A stretch of 15,672 nucleotides of DNA from an uncultured Bacilli bacterium (GCA_944329255.1 CALVIA010000021.1:1-15672); one strand, 5' to 3'. Positions 7,972 to 15,624 are shown, counted from the first letter of the stretch. Notes: a model not told the origin generated them from the letters alone. Numbers and translations are program-made.

Positions 7972-10167
7972 CTAACCTATACTATCGTACATGTCGAACA
8001 TTGGCAATACAACTGACAACAATACAACTCCAACAATTGCAGCTAATATTACTATCATAACAGGCTCAATGAATGCTTTTATTTGATTAACTGCATTTTT
8101 ATGCTGTTCCTGATAATAATTTGCTACTTTATCCATCATATTACCTAACTGTCCTGTTTTTTCACCAGTTAAAATCATTTCATATGCAATTGTAGGAAAA
8201 GCCCAATGATTTTTAAATGAATTTGATATAGCTTCTCCTTTTGCTAAATTTGCAATCGTATCAAAAATTAACATTTTATAAACTTCATTATTAGTTACCT
8301 TACTTAACACTTCCATTGAATCAGTAATATATACATTATGATTTAATAATGATGCAAATGTTTTTGTAAACATTGTAACTTCATTATATATAATTATTTT
8401 ACCAAAAATAGGTAAATTCATTAACAATGTTTGTATAACAGTTTTAAATACTTTTATAGTTTTAAAAAGGACTGCAAATATAAATACAAATAATATAAAA
8501 CCAATAATTAAAAACATATAATTTGATTGTAAAAAATTACTTAAACCAATAACTGCAACCGTAATTCCAGGCAAATCAGAATTTAAATCTCCATAAATCG
8601 AAACAAATTCTGGAATAACAGATACCATAATAAATATTAAAATTCCTATTGCAAAAACTAAAACTACAGCTGGATATGTTAATGCGCTTATCATTTGCTT
8701 TCTTGTTTTTTCAATTTCTCTATAATAATCTGCCATATCATCTAATGTTTCAGGTAAATCTCCTGTTAATTCAGAAGTTTTAACCATATTAATTAATAAT
8801 CTAGGAAAAATATTTCCTTGTTTTGCTAGTGCTTCACTAAAATTTTCTCCCATTGATAATTCATATATAATTGATTTATATATATTTTTTTGTGAACTCT
8901 TTTTACATTGTTTAGATAATATTTTTACTGATTCTATTAAAGTTATACCAGACTTTAAAAATGTTGATAATTGTGTTAAAAAAAAGTCAAGCTCATTTGA
9001 ATTAAATTTTGGAGAAAATAAAGTAATAGTTTTATGTAAATTCTTTTGAGGTGTTATCTCATATACATCATATCCATCTGCAATTAAAAAAGAATGTACA
9101 TCCAATTTAGAAAATGCAGCAAATTCTCCCGTTTCAATTTTACCTGTTTCTTTATTTTTTGCTACATACTTGTACATAATTTTTTCTGTACTTCGTATAG
9201 CATCCTCTCCATCAAAATCAATTAATAATGTTTGTCTTTCAAGTTCTTTTCTATTTTTTGCATCTTTTACAAATGAAAGATTTTGATACCAATCATTTAT
9301 TTTTTCACTTAAAGATTTTCTGTTTTCTCTTGCTTTTTGACGATTTTCTTCTTGAGCTTTTTTTATTAAATTAGCTTTTTCTCTTCTTTGCTTTTTAGCT
9401 TCTTCTCTTTCTTTTTTTATTTTATTTTCTTTTTCTCTTCTTTTATTAATAATTTCTATTGTTTTTTCTTCTTTTTCTTTTTTTCTTTTTAGTTTTTTAT
9501 TTAATTTTATTTTAAATTTTTTTTCTTTTTTTTTTCTTTTTAATCTCTTTTTTTCTTCTTTTTCTTTCCTAGCTAATTCTTTATTTTTTTTATTTGCAGA
9601 TTCATTTTTTTCATTATTTTTTATATTTTCATTTAATATGTTTTTTTCAATTTCTTTTTGTTTTTTTTCTTCTTGTTTTCTTTGCTTTTCTCTAATTTTA
9701 TTTATTTTTTCTTCTTCTTTCCTTTTTCTTAATTCTTCTTGCTTTAATTTTTTTTCTTGTTTTCTTGTTTCATTATTTTTTTTAATTTGATTTTGAATTT
9801 CTTGTTGTTTTTTTTGCTTTTCTTCCTTTATTTTCTTTTTTAACTCTACTTGCTTTAATTTTTTTTCATTTATATTTGTTTTTTCTATGAAATTAATACT
9901 TTTATCTTTACCCAATTTTACCTTATTATCACTTTTTTTATTTTTAAATAATAAATTAATTATTTTTGATAAAATACTTTTTTTGTTTTTTTTATTTATT
10001 TTTTGTTCTTTATTTATTTTTTCTAATTTTTTTTCTAAAAGTTTTTCTAATTCAAGTTTTTCTTTTTGATAATTTTTGGTAATATTATTTTTTTCCACAA
10101 CAAATAGAGCATTTTCATGCTCTTGTTTATTACTATATAAATGTGATAAATCATTATTATTTTTCAC
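7972..10167 (-). CDS. pilC: Type IV pilus/type II secretion platform protein (PilC/GspF family) with long charged N-terminal extension
   Basis: The C-terminal 400 residues are a normal PilC/GspF inner-membrane platform: an N-terminal YKYVAKNKETGKIETGEF segment (332-349), first T2SSF repeat (about 391-515), second repeat (about 595-717), and membrane spans near 497-519, 549-569 and 702-724. Such proteins couple the assembly ATPase to pilin insertion. Unusually, about 330 residues precede this, dominated from 30 to 310 by Lys, Glu, Arg and Gln in heptad-like runs, predicted to be a long helical or coiled-coil cytoplasmic rod; typical family members total about 400. The reading frame is continuous. 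The GTG start is supported by GGAGGTG at the right distance, with no competing ATG nearby. The gene leads the pilC-pilD unit. The extension's role is unknown; docking to the ATPase, DNA or ribosomes is conceivable but unsupported. Confidence 0.93.
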   Translation of the reverse strand: MKNNNDLSHLYSNKQEHENALFVVEKNNITKNYQKEKLELEKLLEKKLEKINKEQKINKKNKKSILSKIINLLFKNKKSDNKVKLGKDKSINFIEKTNINEKKLKQVELKKKIKEEKQKKQQEIQNQIKKNNETRKQEKKLKQEELRKRKEEEKINKIREKQRKQEEKKQKEIEKNILNENIKNNEKNESANKKNKELARKEKEEKKRLKRKKKEKKFKIKLNKKLKRKKEKEEKTIEIINKRREKENKIKKEREEAKKQRREKANLIKKAQEENRQKARENRKSLSEKINDWYQNLSFVKDAKNRKELERQTLLIDFDGEDAIRSTEKIMYKYVAKNKETGKIETGEFAAFSKLDVHSFLIADGYDVYEITPQKNLHKTITLFSPKFNSNELDFFLTQLSTFLKSGITLIESVKILSKQCKKSSQKNIYKSIIYELSMGENFSEALAKQGNIFPRLLINMVKTSELTGDLPETLDDMADYYREIEKTRKQMISALTYPAVVLVFAIGILIFIMVSVIPEFVSIYGDLNSDLPGITVAVIGLSNFLQSNYMFLIIGFILFVFIFAVLFKTIKVFKTVIQTLLMNLPIFGKIIIYNEVTMFTKTFASLLNHNVYITDSMEVLSKVTNNEVYKMLIFDTIANLAKGEAISNSFKNHWAFPTIAYEMILTGEKTGQLGNMMDKVANYYQEQHKNAVNQIKAFIEPVMIVILAAIVGVVLLSVVLPMFDMYDSIG

Positions 10168-10208
10168 TTTATCACACCTCCACTTGCCAAACTCCTATTC
10201 TATGTATT

Positions 10209-10217
10209 AGTATATCA
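10209..10217 (-). promoter_or_regulatory. Possible extended -10 promoter for pilC-pilD
   Basis: The minus strand reads TGATATACT, an extended -10 with one mismatch, about 40 bases upstream of the pilC GTG; a weak TTTAAA lies 17 bp further upstream. It sits in the 112-bp gap divergent from the YqfQ-like gene. No convincing promoter was found for that plus-strand gene: a TATAAT at 10256-10261 is too close to its ribosome-binding site. Confidence 0.5.
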
Positions 10218-10279
10218 CATTATTTAAAATATTTAAACTTTTTTTTTATATTTCATATAATATTTTGAGGAGTGATATC

Positions 10280-10606
10280 ATGTACAATCAAATTCCATAT
10301 TCAATGTATAATCCTGCTAATTATTCATCATTAGGATTATCACCTGGTTCAAATGGTCTATTGGGGTTAGGTAAAAAAGCATTTAGTTGGGATATTTTTT
10401 TAAATAATGCTCAAAGAACTTTAAATGTTATAAATCAAGCAATGCCTATATATAATCAAGTAAAACCTATGTTTAAAAATGTAGGAACAGTATTTAGAGT
10501 AATTGGAGAATTAAATAGTAATAATAATGTTAATAATAATAATAATAATAATAGTTCTAATGCAATTCAAAATAATGCAAATAATAATCCAACATTTTTT
10601 GCATAA
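10280..10606 (+). CDS. yqfQ: YqfQ/VrrA-like protein with asparagine-rich tail
   Basis: This is a 108-residue protein. The ATG at 10280 is chosen because GAGGAG lies just upstream; a longer TTG-initiated frame from 10265 would place the ribosome-binding site inside the gene. The centre (about residues 35-78, SWDIFLNNAQRTLNVINQAMPIYNQVKPMFKNVGTVFRVI in part) resembles the Bacillus YqfQ (VrrA) family, small proteins of unknown function that lie near trmK, sigA and dnaG in many Bacillota. The same neighbourhood is kept here, which supports the call. The start is Tyr/Asn/Pro-rich and the tail is a low-complexity Asn tract coded by AAT repeats. No signal peptide or membrane helix is evident. It converges on trmK across a shared terminator. 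Family assignment is from memory of the motif and context. Confidence 0.7.
   Translation: MYNQIPYSMYNPANYSSLGLSPGSNGLLGLGKKAFSWDIFLNNAQRTLNVINQAMPIYNQVKPMFKNVGTVFRVIGELNSNNNVNNNNNNNSSNAIQNNANNNPTFFA
10532..10552 (+). repeat. AAT trinucleotide microsatellite
   Basis: Seven uninterrupted in-frame AAT codons, preceded by three more AAT after one AGT and followed by AGT, encode an Asn tract. Length changes by slippage would stay in frame. The Bacillus anthracis vrrA gene is likewise known for a variable repeat. Confidence 0.9.
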
Positions 10607-10637
10607 AAAAAAATTCTAATTATTTATAGAATTTTTT
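10605..10637. terminator. Bidirectional terminator between the YqfQ-like gene and trmK
   Basis: A perfect 8-bp inverted repeat AAATTCTA (10611-10618) / TAGAATTT (10627-10634) is flanked by an A run on the left and a T run on the right, so it can end transcription from both sides. The last codons and stop of trmK lie inside the hairpin. Confidence 0.8.
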
Positions 10638-11270
10638 TAAATATTTATTTTTGTTTTTTATTTTATATCTTTTTATAAAATGTTTTTTTGGGATAATATT
10701 TAATAATATATTATTCTTTTTTATTTCTTTTTCAATATATTTATTTACATCATTAGTAAATATTCCAACAGTTATATCTTTTTTTGTATATTTTTTTTTG
10801 CCTCTTTTAAAACAACTAATAATATAATATATATTTTTTTCAAATACAACTTTTTCTTTATCTATAAAAAAATCATTTTTTAGTAAAAATTTCCTAATTT
10901 CATAAGTATTTGAATTGGACTGTATTACTAATTTTTTAATGCTTTTTTTATTTTTTATGTTTGATAAAATTTTAGTAATAGTATAATATCCCATACCAGA
11001 AATAACAAGTGTATCTACTTTTTCACATTCATCTAATACTGATAATCCATTTCCACACTTTAAAATTACATTTTCAGCACTATATTTTTGAATATTTTTT
11101 TTTGCCATTTCAAGTGCACTTTCTCTTAAATCGGATGCATAATATCTTTTTTTATATTTTTGGCTTAAAAATATATCTAATAATGCATGATCACATCCAA
11201 TATCTAATACCACATCTTTTTCATCTATATATTCCGATATTTCTTTTAATCTTAATGATAATTTAATCAT
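10620..11270 (-). CDS. trmK: tRNA (adenine(22)-N1)-methyltransferase
   Basis: This 216-residue SAM-dependent methyltransferase would place m1A at position 22 of tRNA. The Rossmann fold shows motif I VVLDIGCDHALLDIFL (20-35), an acidic SDLRESAL turn (46-53) and the family-typical VISGMGYYTITKIL (89-102). The length is a little under the usual 225-240, and the C-terminal third is strongly Lys/Asn-rich and helical, as in the AT-biased background. It overlaps the end of rpoD by 8 bp (ATG within the last codons), with AAGGA upstream inside rpoD, so translation is coupled. The rpoD-trmK order is the same as in Bacillus apart from small insertions. Confidence 0.9.
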   Translation of the reverse strand: MIKLSLRLKEISEYIDEKDVVLDIGCDHALLDIFLSQKYKKRYYASDLRESALEMAKKNIQKYSAENVILKCGNGLSVLDECEKVDTLVISGMGYYTITKILSNIKNKKSIKKLVIQSNSNTYEIRKFLLKNDFFIDKEKVVFEKNIYYIISCFKRGKKKYTKKDITVGIFTNDVNKYIEKEIKKNNILLNIIPKKHFIKRYKIKNKNKYLKKFYK

Positions 11271-12345
11271 TTAAATAATCCTTTAATTTTTTTGATCTTG
11301 ATGGATGTCTTAATTTTCTTAATGCTTTTGCTTCAATTTGTCTAATTCTTTCTCTAGTAACACCAAACATATTTCCAACTTCTTCTAATGTTCTACATGT
11401 TCCGTCTTCAAGACCAAATCTTAATCTCAAAACTTGTTCTTCTCTTTCAGTTAAAGTAAGAAGAACTTCTGCTATCTCATCTTTTAATTTAGAATTTATT
11501 GCATATTCCTCAGGGCTCATATTACTTTCATCTTTTATAAAATCTGCAACGCATGAATCTTCATCTTCTCTTGTTGGCTTTTCTAAAGATATAGGATCCA
11601 CATCAATTTTAATAATTTCCCTTATTTTTTCCACTGGAATATTCATTTTCTTTGCAAGTTCTTCTTCTGTAGGTTCTCTATTTAATTCCAATGTTAATTG
11701 CCTTTGTGTTCTTTTTAATTTATTAATTGTTTCAACCATATGAACAGGTACCCTTATAGTTTTTGCTTGATCAGCAATAGCTCTTGTTATTGCTTGTCTT
11801 ATCCACCATGTTGCATATGTACTAAATTTATAACCTTTTGTTGCATCAAATTTATCAACAGCCTTCATAAGACCCATATTCCCTTCTTGTATTAAATCAA
11901 GGAACGATAAATTTCTACCTACATATCTTTTGGCTATAGAAACAACTAAACGCAAATTTGATTCTGCTAATTTATTTTTTGCTTCCTCATCTCCATTTGC
12001 AACTCTTTCTGATAATTTTAATTCTTCATCTAAAGACAATAAACTTATTTTACCAATTTCTTTTAAATACATTCTAACGGGGTCATTAATACTTACAGTT
12101 TTTGGAACACTTAAATCCCCAATTAATTCAACTCCACCATCATCATTGGAAGAATCATCAACATCTTCTGATACTACTTCTATCCCCAAATCATGAAATG
12201 CATTATACAATTCATCTAACGAATCACTGTCCATATCTAATCCTTTTAAATGCTCTGCTAATTCCTCAAATGTAATGTATCCTTTTTCTTTCCCTATTTT
12301 TATTAATGTTTTTTTTCTTTCTTCAAAAGTTTTTATTTCACTCAT
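11263..12345 (-). CDS. rpoD: Primary RNA polymerase sigma factor (sigma-70/SigA)
   Basis: This 360-residue housekeeping sigma factor is close in length to Bacillus SigA. Region 1.1 (1-58) is followed by a short acidic linker (60-70); region 1.2 has DPVRMYLKEIGKISLL (88-103). Region 2 has NLRLVVSIAKRYVGR and the -10-reading YATWWIRQAITRAIADQ (177-193), region 3 has PTEEELAKKMNIPVEKIREI, and region 4 has LTEREEQVLRLRFGLEDG plus the -35-reading helix-turn-helix TLEEVGNMFGVTRERIRQIE (319-338). The consensus promoter upstream of serS fits this sigma. The gene starts 2 bp after the dnaG stop and overlaps trmK, so the three form one operon of replication priming, transcription and tRNA modification. 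An rpsU gene, present in some such operons, is absent. Confidence 0.98.
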   Translation of the reverse strand: MSEIKTFEERKKTLIKIGKEKGYITFEELAEHLKGLDMDSDSLDELYNAFHDLGIEVVSEDVDDSSNDDGGVELIGDLSVPKTVSINDPVRMYLKEIGKISLLSLDEELKLSERVANGDEEAKNKLAESNLRLVVSIAKRYVGRNLSFLDLIQEGNMGLMKAVDKFDATKGYKFSTYATWWIRQAITRAIADQAKTIRVPVHMVETINKLKRTQRQLTLELNREPTEEELAKKMNIPVEKIREIIKIDVDPISLEKPTREDEDSCVADFIKDESNMSPEEYAINSKLKDEIAEVLLTLTEREEQVLRLRFGLEDGTCRTLEEVGNMFGVTRERIRQIEAKALRKLRHPSRSKKLKDYLND

Positions 12346-12347
12346 AT

Positions 12348-14069
12348 TTACACTCTCACTTTCAACTCTGATATTTCTTTTGCTATTTCTGTTTTTTTTA
12401 TAAAATCATTTTCTTTTTTAAATTCTTTTGTTAAACTTTTTATTCTTTCTTTAATACTATAATCATTTAGTAAATTTATATAATCCATTATTTCTTCATA
12501 ACAATAGTTTTCATTAATATTTAATGTATCTATCTTTTTAAAAGCTTCTAACAATTCTTCTTTATCATTTAAATAACTTAAAAAATCTGCTATACTTAAA
12601 CAATTATGTTTATTATAATAATAAATTATTTCACTTGCTAAAAACCTAAATTCTTTTGTCGGAAAATTACATTTATTATTTTCATAAATTCTAATTACTT
12701 CAGGATATCTTATCATATAAAATATTAAACGTCTTTCTGCCTTTTCATATTTATTAAAAGTTACTTTATTTTCTTGCTTCTTTTCTTTTTTCTTAGTGTT
12801 TTCTTTTAATAATCCATTAATTGTAGAAAAACTTATATTTGTTTCATCACTTAATTTTTTTAATATTATTTCTTTTACAATCTTATCTTCAACCAAATTT
12901 AATTCTGATAAAACATTTTTTATATAATTAGAAATTTCCTCTGAATTATTAAAATTAGTAATACTTCTATAATAATCAATTTTATAATCTAAAAGCGATT
13001 TAGGATTTTCTAAGTATTCATCAAATTTTTCTTTTCCATATTTAGATAAAAACTCATCCGGATCAAGTGGCGATGGTAACCTAATTATTTTTGGATAAAT
13101 TCCAATATCTGTTAATTCCTTCGAACAAGAAAGGGTTGCTTTATTTCCTGCAGTATCTCCATCAAAGCATAGAATAATATTTGTTGATAATTTTTTTAAC
13201 AATCTTGCTTGTTCTTTTGTTATTGCAGTTCCCATGCTAGCAACGACATTATAAATTCCCACTTTATAAAGTGCAATAACATCCATAAATCCTTCGACTA
13301 TTATAACACTTTTTTTCCTTCTTGCAAATTGTTTTGCCCTATGATAATTATATAACAAATTTCCTTTTTTAAATATTTCGCTCTCCTTAGAATTAACATA
13401 TTTTGAAGAATCATTTGTTTTATATATTCTTCCACTAAATCCAACTACCTTACCATCTAAATCCCATAATGGAAACATAATTCTATCTATAAAAGTATCA
13501 TATATATTATCATTAAATGAAGATATACCACTATTTAATAAATCCTCATTTTTATACCCCTTATTTAATAAAACTTTAGTAAGTTTATTTTTAGTAGATA
13601 AACCAATACCAAATTCTTTAATAATTTCGTCTGTGAAATCTCTTTTATAAAGATAATCAAGTGCTTCTTTACCATCTTTAGTTAATAAATTATTTTGATA
13701 ATATTTAAATGCAAAATCGTATATTTCGTATAAATTATTATTATCATTTCTTTTTTCAATATTTTGATTATAATCATCTATATTTAATTCAATATTAGAT
13801 TTATTTGCAACTATTTTTAATGCCTCATAAAATGAAACATTTTCGTAATCCATTATAAAATTAAAAACATTTCCATGTGCACCACAAACAAAACAAGTAT
13901 ATATTTGTTTTTCTGGTGAAATACTCATACTTGGATTATGATCATCATGAAATGGACATATTGCAAAATAATTTCTTCCTTTTTGTTCTATAGGAATATA
14001 ATCTGAAATAATATCTACAATATTTACTGACTTTCTAATTTCAACTATTTTTTCTTCGCTAACTCTCAT
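12348..14069 (-). CDS. dnaG: DNA primase
   Basis: This 573-residue primase lays RNA primers at the replication fork. The N-terminal CHC2 zinc ribbon shows C38, H41, C59 and C62 in CPFHDDHNPSMSI...YTCFVCGAHGN. The catalytic TOPRIM domain carries Glu259 in IIVEGFMDVIALYKVG and the metal-binding D303-G-D305 in CFDGDTAGNKA. The C-terminal helicase-binding part (about 430-573) is Lys/Asn/Glu-rich and diverged, and the protein is a little shorter than the Bacillus enzyme (about 600). The ATG start has an AGGGTG site. It is the first gene of dnaG-rpoD-trmK. Candidate -10 hexamers lie about 25-45 bases upstream (TATTAT, TAGAAT), but neither has a convincing -35. Confidence 0.97.
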   Translation of the reverse strand: MRVSEEKIVEIRKSVNIVDIISDYIPIEQKGRNYFAICPFHDDHNPSMSISPEKQIYTCFVCGAHGNVFNFIMDYENVSFYEALKIVANKSNIELNIDDYNQNIEKRNDNNNLYEIYDFAFKYYQNNLLTKDGKEALDYLYKRDFTDEIIKEFGIGLSTKNKLTKVLLNKGYKNEDLLNSGISSFNDNIYDTFIDRIMFPLWDLDGKVVGFSGRIYKTNDSSKYVNSKESEIFKKGNLLYNYHRAKQFARRKKSVIIVEGFMDVIALYKVGIYNVVASMGTAITKEQARLLKKLSTNIILCFDGDTAGNKATLSCSKELTDIGIYPKIIRLPSPLDPDEFLSKYGKEKFDEYLENPKSLLDYKIDYYRSITNFNNSEEISNYIKNVLSELNLVEDKIVKEIILKKLSDETNISFSTINGLLKENTKKKEKKQENKVTFNKYEKAERRLIFYMIRYPEVIRIYENNKCNFPTKEFRFLASEIIYYYNKHNCLSIADFLSYLNDKEELLEAFKKIDTLNINENYCYEEIMDYINLLNDYSIKERIKSLTKEFKKENDFIKKTEIAKEISELKVRV

Positions 14070-14125
14070 TTTTACACCCTACATCATATTTATTCTACAA
14101 TAATATCTAAATTTCCTCTATTTTT

Positions 14126-14159
14126 AAAAAAAAAATATATAATTTTTATATATTTTTTT
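14126..14159 (-). terminator. AT-only perfect inverted repeat, likely terminator after adhesin copy 2
   Basis: A 14-bp perfect inverted repeat (14129-14142 / 14146-14159) with a 3-base loop consists only of A and T. On the minus strand it runs into ten consecutive T residues. It lies between adhesin copy 2 and dnaG. An A/U-only stem is weak, so terminator function is probable rather than firm. Confidence 0.5.
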
Positions 14160-14237
14160 ATAAATTATGTTAATTTTTCTTTTATTTTTATTTTTTATAA
14201 TCTTACTTATATATATTATATTTAATTTTTCCAAATT

Positions 14238-14290
14238 ACCTCGCTCCCGCTGGCTCCCTACCCACCTAGGTCGCGTTTTTTAGGTTAACC
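14238..14290. other. GC-rich intergenic patch of unknown nature
   Basis: In the 228-bp gap between adhesin copy 2 and dnaG, about 38 bases (14238-14275) are mostly G and C, surrounded by almost pure AT. The minus strand has two GGGAGC units eight bases apart, a self-complementary ACCTAGGT, then GGTTAACC nearer the adhesin stop (14298). I see no open frame, tRNA or rRNA match and no strong hairpin. It lies about 100 bases beyond the variable region. It could be a repeat remnant, an insertion scar or a DGR-linked element. Confidence 0.5.
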
Positions 14291-14297
14291 ATAATCT

Positions 14298-15572
14298 CTA
14301 GCTTGCTTTTAATATATATGGATTACTACTACTTCCGTCTCCACTTTCTATTAGGATATTAGATTTTAGATATACGGCCGGCACAACCCCAAAAGAACCA
14401 TACACACTGCTGTAGCCCACAAACCCACTACTGCCGACATCGAACACAAAGCTGCTATAACTAGAGTTAGGCGACAATGTCCGACAATGACCATTCTTAT
14501 ATAACCAATTGTTTTCTGTACATGTTGCATTGGCATAATTATTTAATGTCTCTGTGCATTTTGTTCTATCTACCGCATATCCATAATCACTTGGATATAT
14601 TAATCCTACTGGCCCTGTCCACTCTGTTTTTGCTATATCAGACCTATGTACAGTTGTCCCTCTTTCATATTCGTACATATCTTTTGGTTGTATATCTAAT
14701 GAGTTATGACCACCTAAATACCACACTGCATTCTCATCTACCATACTTTTTAATGTGGAATTTATTGTTGCTGTTGGACATTCTTTTATTGTATTATTTC
14801 TTCCTCCAAAACATTCACTTGGGTAACTTCCACCATAGTATCCTTCATTAAGTAAAATATTTAAATCTGCTTTTGTAGCTCCATCTTCTTTTGTTTGTCC
14901 ATCTATTGTCTCCCAAATATTATAACCATCTCCGCTATTCTTATCTGATGCTGATGAATCCCAAGAATAATCTCCAATAGATTTTTCTTTTACTAGTTTT
15001 ACTTTACCATCTACTATTCCTATTATTCTCCACACATCTCCATCAAATGATACATAGTTTTTTACTACTTCATTACTTCCTGTATATCTTATATTTTGAT
15101 CATCTGTATCATCTTTTACTAGTCCATTTTCTGTTGCAGCTGTATTATATAAGTTTTCTATATATGAAATAGCATTTTCATTTATTATATTATTTATTTC
15201 TCCTTTTGTACAATTTGCATTTTCCTTTGTTCCATTTGTACATGTATATCCTTCAAATTTTCCTATACCCGTTACTGTTACACTTGCTTTTCCAGTACTA
15301 TCAAATGAAACTGTACAATTTGAATAATCATTTGTACTTAATTCAACTACTTCATTACAATTTAATGTATTTGTTACAGTTTCTCCATTTATTAACATCT
15401 CTGCATATTTTTTCTCTGCTGTATTTGCTATTAATTTTACTGTTGATTCTATACTTCCTTTTTTTGATGATTCTATTACATCTAATACTTGTGGTACTGC
15501 TATTACTAATATTACTGCTAATATTACTATTACAGCAAGTAATTCTACTAATGTAAATGCATTTTTCTTCAT
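14298..15572 (-). CDS. Type IV pilin-like adhesin with C-terminal DUF6273-like domain and hypervariable segment (copy 2)
   Basis: The ATG at 15572 gives 424 residues starting MKKNAFTLVEL, a prepilin signal with cleavage after Ala5, Phe +1 and Glu +5. An in-frame GTG nine bases upstream is rejected because GGGAG would then touch the start codon, whereas it is eight bases from the ATG. After the hydrophobic helix (about 6-30) comes a Thr/Asn/Cys-containing stalk unlike that of copy 1. Residues 138-424 form the same 287-residue DUF6273-like module as at 27-1241, with no length difference. The hypervariable segment is at 361-394. The tail GDGSSSNPYIL is typical of these surface proteins. The gene has its own leader with an inverted repeat (15595-15624) and is followed by a GC-rich patch and a terminator-like repeat. 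Ligand and pilus position (major or tip) are unknown. Confidence 0.85.
   Translation of the reverse strand: MKKNAFTLVELLAVIVILAVILVIAVPQVLDVIESSKKGSIESTVKLIANTAEKKYAEMLINGETVTNTLNCNEVVELSTNDYSNCTVSFDSTGKASVTVTGIGKFEGYTCTNGTKENANCTKGEINNIINENAISYIENLYNTAATENGLVKDDTDDQNIRYTGSNEVVKNYVSFDGDVWRIIGIVDGKVKLVKEKSIGDYSWDSSASDKNSGDGYNIWETIDGQTKEDGATKADLNILLNEGYYGGSYPSECFGGRNNTIKECPTATINSTLKSMVDENAVWYLGGHNSLDIQPKDMYEYERGTTVHRSDIAKTEWTGPVGLIYPSDYGYAVDRTKCTETLNNYANATCTENNWLYKNGHCRTLSPNSSYSSFVFDVGSSGFVGYSSVYGSFGVVPAVYLKSNILIESGDGSSSNPYILKAS
14391..14492 (-). other. Putative DGR variable region (VR) of adhesin copy 2
   Basis: This is the counterpart of 120-221, covering residues 361-394. In the core (14391-14462) 14 of 24 codons differ from copy 1, with all 21 changes at codon positions 1 or 2; 33 of 72 bases are G or C. 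Where both positions vary, or where one varies beside a retained A, the common ancestor codon is most simply AAT or AAC, as in known DGR templates. The following block, GGGGTTGTGCCGGCCGTATA in coding sense, matches copy 1 at all but one base. Confidence 0.7.
14980..15161 (-). repeat. Near-identical duplicated block shared with 709-890
   Basis: This is the second copy of a 182-base block with three mismatches to 709-890. It marks the join between the copy-specific pilin stalk and the shared C-terminal module; identity collapses immediately on the stalk side. Confidence 0.85.
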
Positions 15573-15594
15573 ATCACACACTCCCTATTTTACA

Positions 15595-15624
15595 TGGTAG
15601 TGTGCAGAGTTTTTGACACTACCA
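15595..15624 (-). promoter_or_regulatory. Inverted repeat in the leader of adhesin copy 2
   Basis: A perfect 9-bp inverted repeat TGGTAGTGT / ACACTACCA with a 12-base loop sits 9 bases upstream of the ribosome-binding site. The right arm in mRNA sense, CACACTACC, can also pair with GGGAGTGTG (15577-15585), which contains that site, at 8 of 9 positions. The two pairings are mutually exclusive. It could be an operator, a translational switch or a transposon-end remnant. No clear promoter was found in the remaining 48 bases to the window edge. Confidence 0.5.

Noticed and set aside
9238..10167. Lys/Glu-rich part of pilC as a separate gene or a frameshifted artefact
   Set aside because: The frame is continuous with the platform domain, there is no stop or convincing internal start with a ribosome-binding site, and the upstream GTG has a strong one.
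10265..10279. Upstream TTG start for the YqfQ-like gene
   Set aside because: It would put the GAGGAG ribosome-binding site inside the coding region; the ATG at 10280 is correctly spaced from it.
14238..14290. GC-rich patch as a tRNA, rRNA fragment or template repeat
   Set aside because: It lacks cloverleaf arms and a CCA-proximal stem, matches no recognised rRNA stretch and does not align with the adhesin variable segment.
15206..15556. Plus-strand frame of 116 codons, very hydrophobic, opposite adhesin copy 2
   Set aside because: It is a leucine-rich shadow of an AT-rich coding strand; the opposite strand has a clear prepilin signal and start site.
15573..15581. GTG start three codons upstream for adhesin copy 2
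   Set aside because: It would directly abut GGGAG, leaving no spacer; the ATG at 15572 is eight bases away and gives the canonical short MKK leader.
15595..15624. Inverted repeat as an insertion-sequence end
   Set aside because: It has a vaguely transposon-end-like look, but there is no transposase, no partner repeat and no target duplication in the window, so it is kept only as a leader hairpin.
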